Part shown: positions 51,295 through 51,731 of the stretch, piece after piece
Layout: every line of letters starts with the position of its first letter
How positions within the stretch are numbered: position 1 is the first letter of the stretch
DNA from: Candidatus Hydrogenedentota bacterium
GTDB lineage: Bacteria; Hydrogenedentota; Hydrogenedentia; Hydrogenedentales; CAITNO01
NCBI GenBank assembly: GCA_012730105.1
Contig: JAAYBJ010000079.1
Coordinates: 1 to 51,731 of the forward strand
Direction of reading: 5' to 3'
Length of the DNA stretch: 51,731 nt
Position numbers and translations under genes: made by a program
The notes under the pieces: generated by a model
Database searches by the model: none
Told to the model about the DNA's origin: nothing
Seen by the model: only the letters and a program-made list of their open reading frames with translations

Positions 51295-51731
51295 ATGCGA
51301 AACAATTTCATGGGACGACGGGAGTTTCTAAAAAAGACGGCGGCAATATCCGTGATGGCCGGTATCGCCGGGAAAGCGGTCGGAGAGGCCGCGCCGAGCG
51401 CTTACAAAAAGGCGTTGCAAATCGGCATGCTGCCCGGCAAACTTTCCGATGCCGACAAATTCAAACTAGCCAAAGATTGTGGTTTCTGCGGCATCGAAGG
51501 ATCGCCGATACCCGATTTGGATGCCGCCAAGCGGCTGGGCGAACTGGCCCAGGCCGCCGGCACGCCCATTCACTCGATCGTGTACGGCGGTTGGGACGCG
51601 CCCTTTTCGGACCCGGACCCCGCTGTGATCGAAAAGGGAATTAATGGCATGACCAACGCCTTGCATTGCGCCAAGGCCTACGGCGCTGACACGGTACTCC
51701 TGGTGCCGATGGTAGTCAATGACAAGGCCAC
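51295..51731 (+). CDS. Tat-exported sugar isomerase/epimerase-like TIM-barrel protein (cut by window end)
   Basis: An ATG at 51295 with GGAG nine bases upstream opens a frame to the window end, 145 full codons. It begins MRNNFMGRREFLKKTAA, a twin-arginine signal (RREFLK), then a short hydrophobic stretch to about residue 32. The mature part (ALQIGMLPGKLSDADKFKLA, CGFCGIEGSP, AGTPIHSIVYGGWDAPFSDP, HCAKAYGADTVLLVPMVV) matches the N-terminal half of xylose-isomerase-like/IolE-type TIM barrels, with family motifs for the first three strands. Metal ligands lie further on and are not covered. Exported isomerase-like proteins of this type are common in Planctomycetes-like genomes; substrate unknown. 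Confidence 0.8.
   Translation, partial: MRNNFMGRREFLKKTAAISVMAGIAGKAVGEAAPSAYKKALQIGMLPGKLSDADKFKLAKDCGFCGIEGSPIPDLDAAKRLGELAQAAGTPIHSIVYGGWDAPFSDPDPAVIEKGINGMTNALHCAKAYGADTVLLVPMVVNDKA

Overview
The window looks like a chromosomal segment of a GC-rich, Gram-negative-type, mostly uncultivated bacterium. Several traits point to Candidatus Hydrogenedentota or a relative in the PVC/Lentisphaerae orbit: a giant protein of repeated formylglycine-generating-enzyme-like (FGE/SUMF1) modules, surface proteins with Glu-Gly-rich spacers and InlB-type repeats, a DUF1559-type pseudopilin, an exosortase-family protein, and a giant Ser/Thr kinase with WD40-like repeats. This placement is inference from gene content; there is no rRNA or other phylogenetic marker gene to prove it. 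I see no rRNA, tRNA, CRISPR array, transposase or reverse transcriptase.

Layout. 1-537: no gene, but three strong inverted repeats. 538-2820 (-): M28 membrane metallopeptidase. 3250-10914 (-): one open frame of 2,554 codons that reads as two secreted proteins joined in frame across a palindromic repeat, an upstream protein with a PEP-CTERM-like tail and a downstream protein with six Ig-like + FGE-like modules. 11247-12563 (-): xylose isomerase. 13096-17830 (-): two related surface proteins (InlB-type repeats, PASTA, C-terminal membrane tail), the larger also with a parallel beta-helix. 18490-18976 (-): BrnT-type toxin and antitoxin. 19215-22889 (-): a probable envelope glycan cluster with a WaaF-like heptosyltransferase. 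23078-27889 (+): exosortase-like protein, GH141-like beta-helix protein, diaminopimelate decarboxylase. 28081-29676 (-): fucose-isomerase-like protein. 29862-33933 (+): RelA/SpoT and UvrB with overlapping reading frames. 34226-34887 (+): PIN toxin and RHH antitoxin. 35259-36437 (+): acetyl-CoA acetyltransferase. 36463-44054 (-): an 1,815-residue Ser/Thr kinase and, upstream of it, a zinc-ribbon Clp-like AAA+ protein. 44364-45290 (-): pseudopilin. 45476-51146: two divergent YncE-propeller/phosphoesterase paralogs. 51295-end (+): Tat-exported TIM-barrel sugar isomerase/epimerase-like protein, cut by the window edge.

How the parts may work together. Much of the window concerns the cell surface: secreted repeat proteins with hydrophobic C-terminal tails, an exosortase-like transpeptidase candidate, an LPS-core transferase, a pseudopilin and large exported propeller-phosphoesterases. 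The rest is housekeeping (stringent response, excision repair, lysine synthesis, thiolase, sugar isomerisation) and two small toxin-antitoxin pairs.

The strongest unusual signal is in the giant FGE-like protein. The C-type-lectin-like end of each module keeps a fixed scaffold (RGG...CRSA.R...GFR) while the residues between change almost completely. At several of these sites the first two codon bases differ among modules and the third base is constant. That is the reverse of ordinary drift and is what adenine-directed mutagenesis by a diversity-generating retroelement (DGR) leaves behind. Other points of interest are the in-frame gene fusion at a repeat, the kinase/Clp-like pair, and the shared tail of the two InlB/PASTA proteins.
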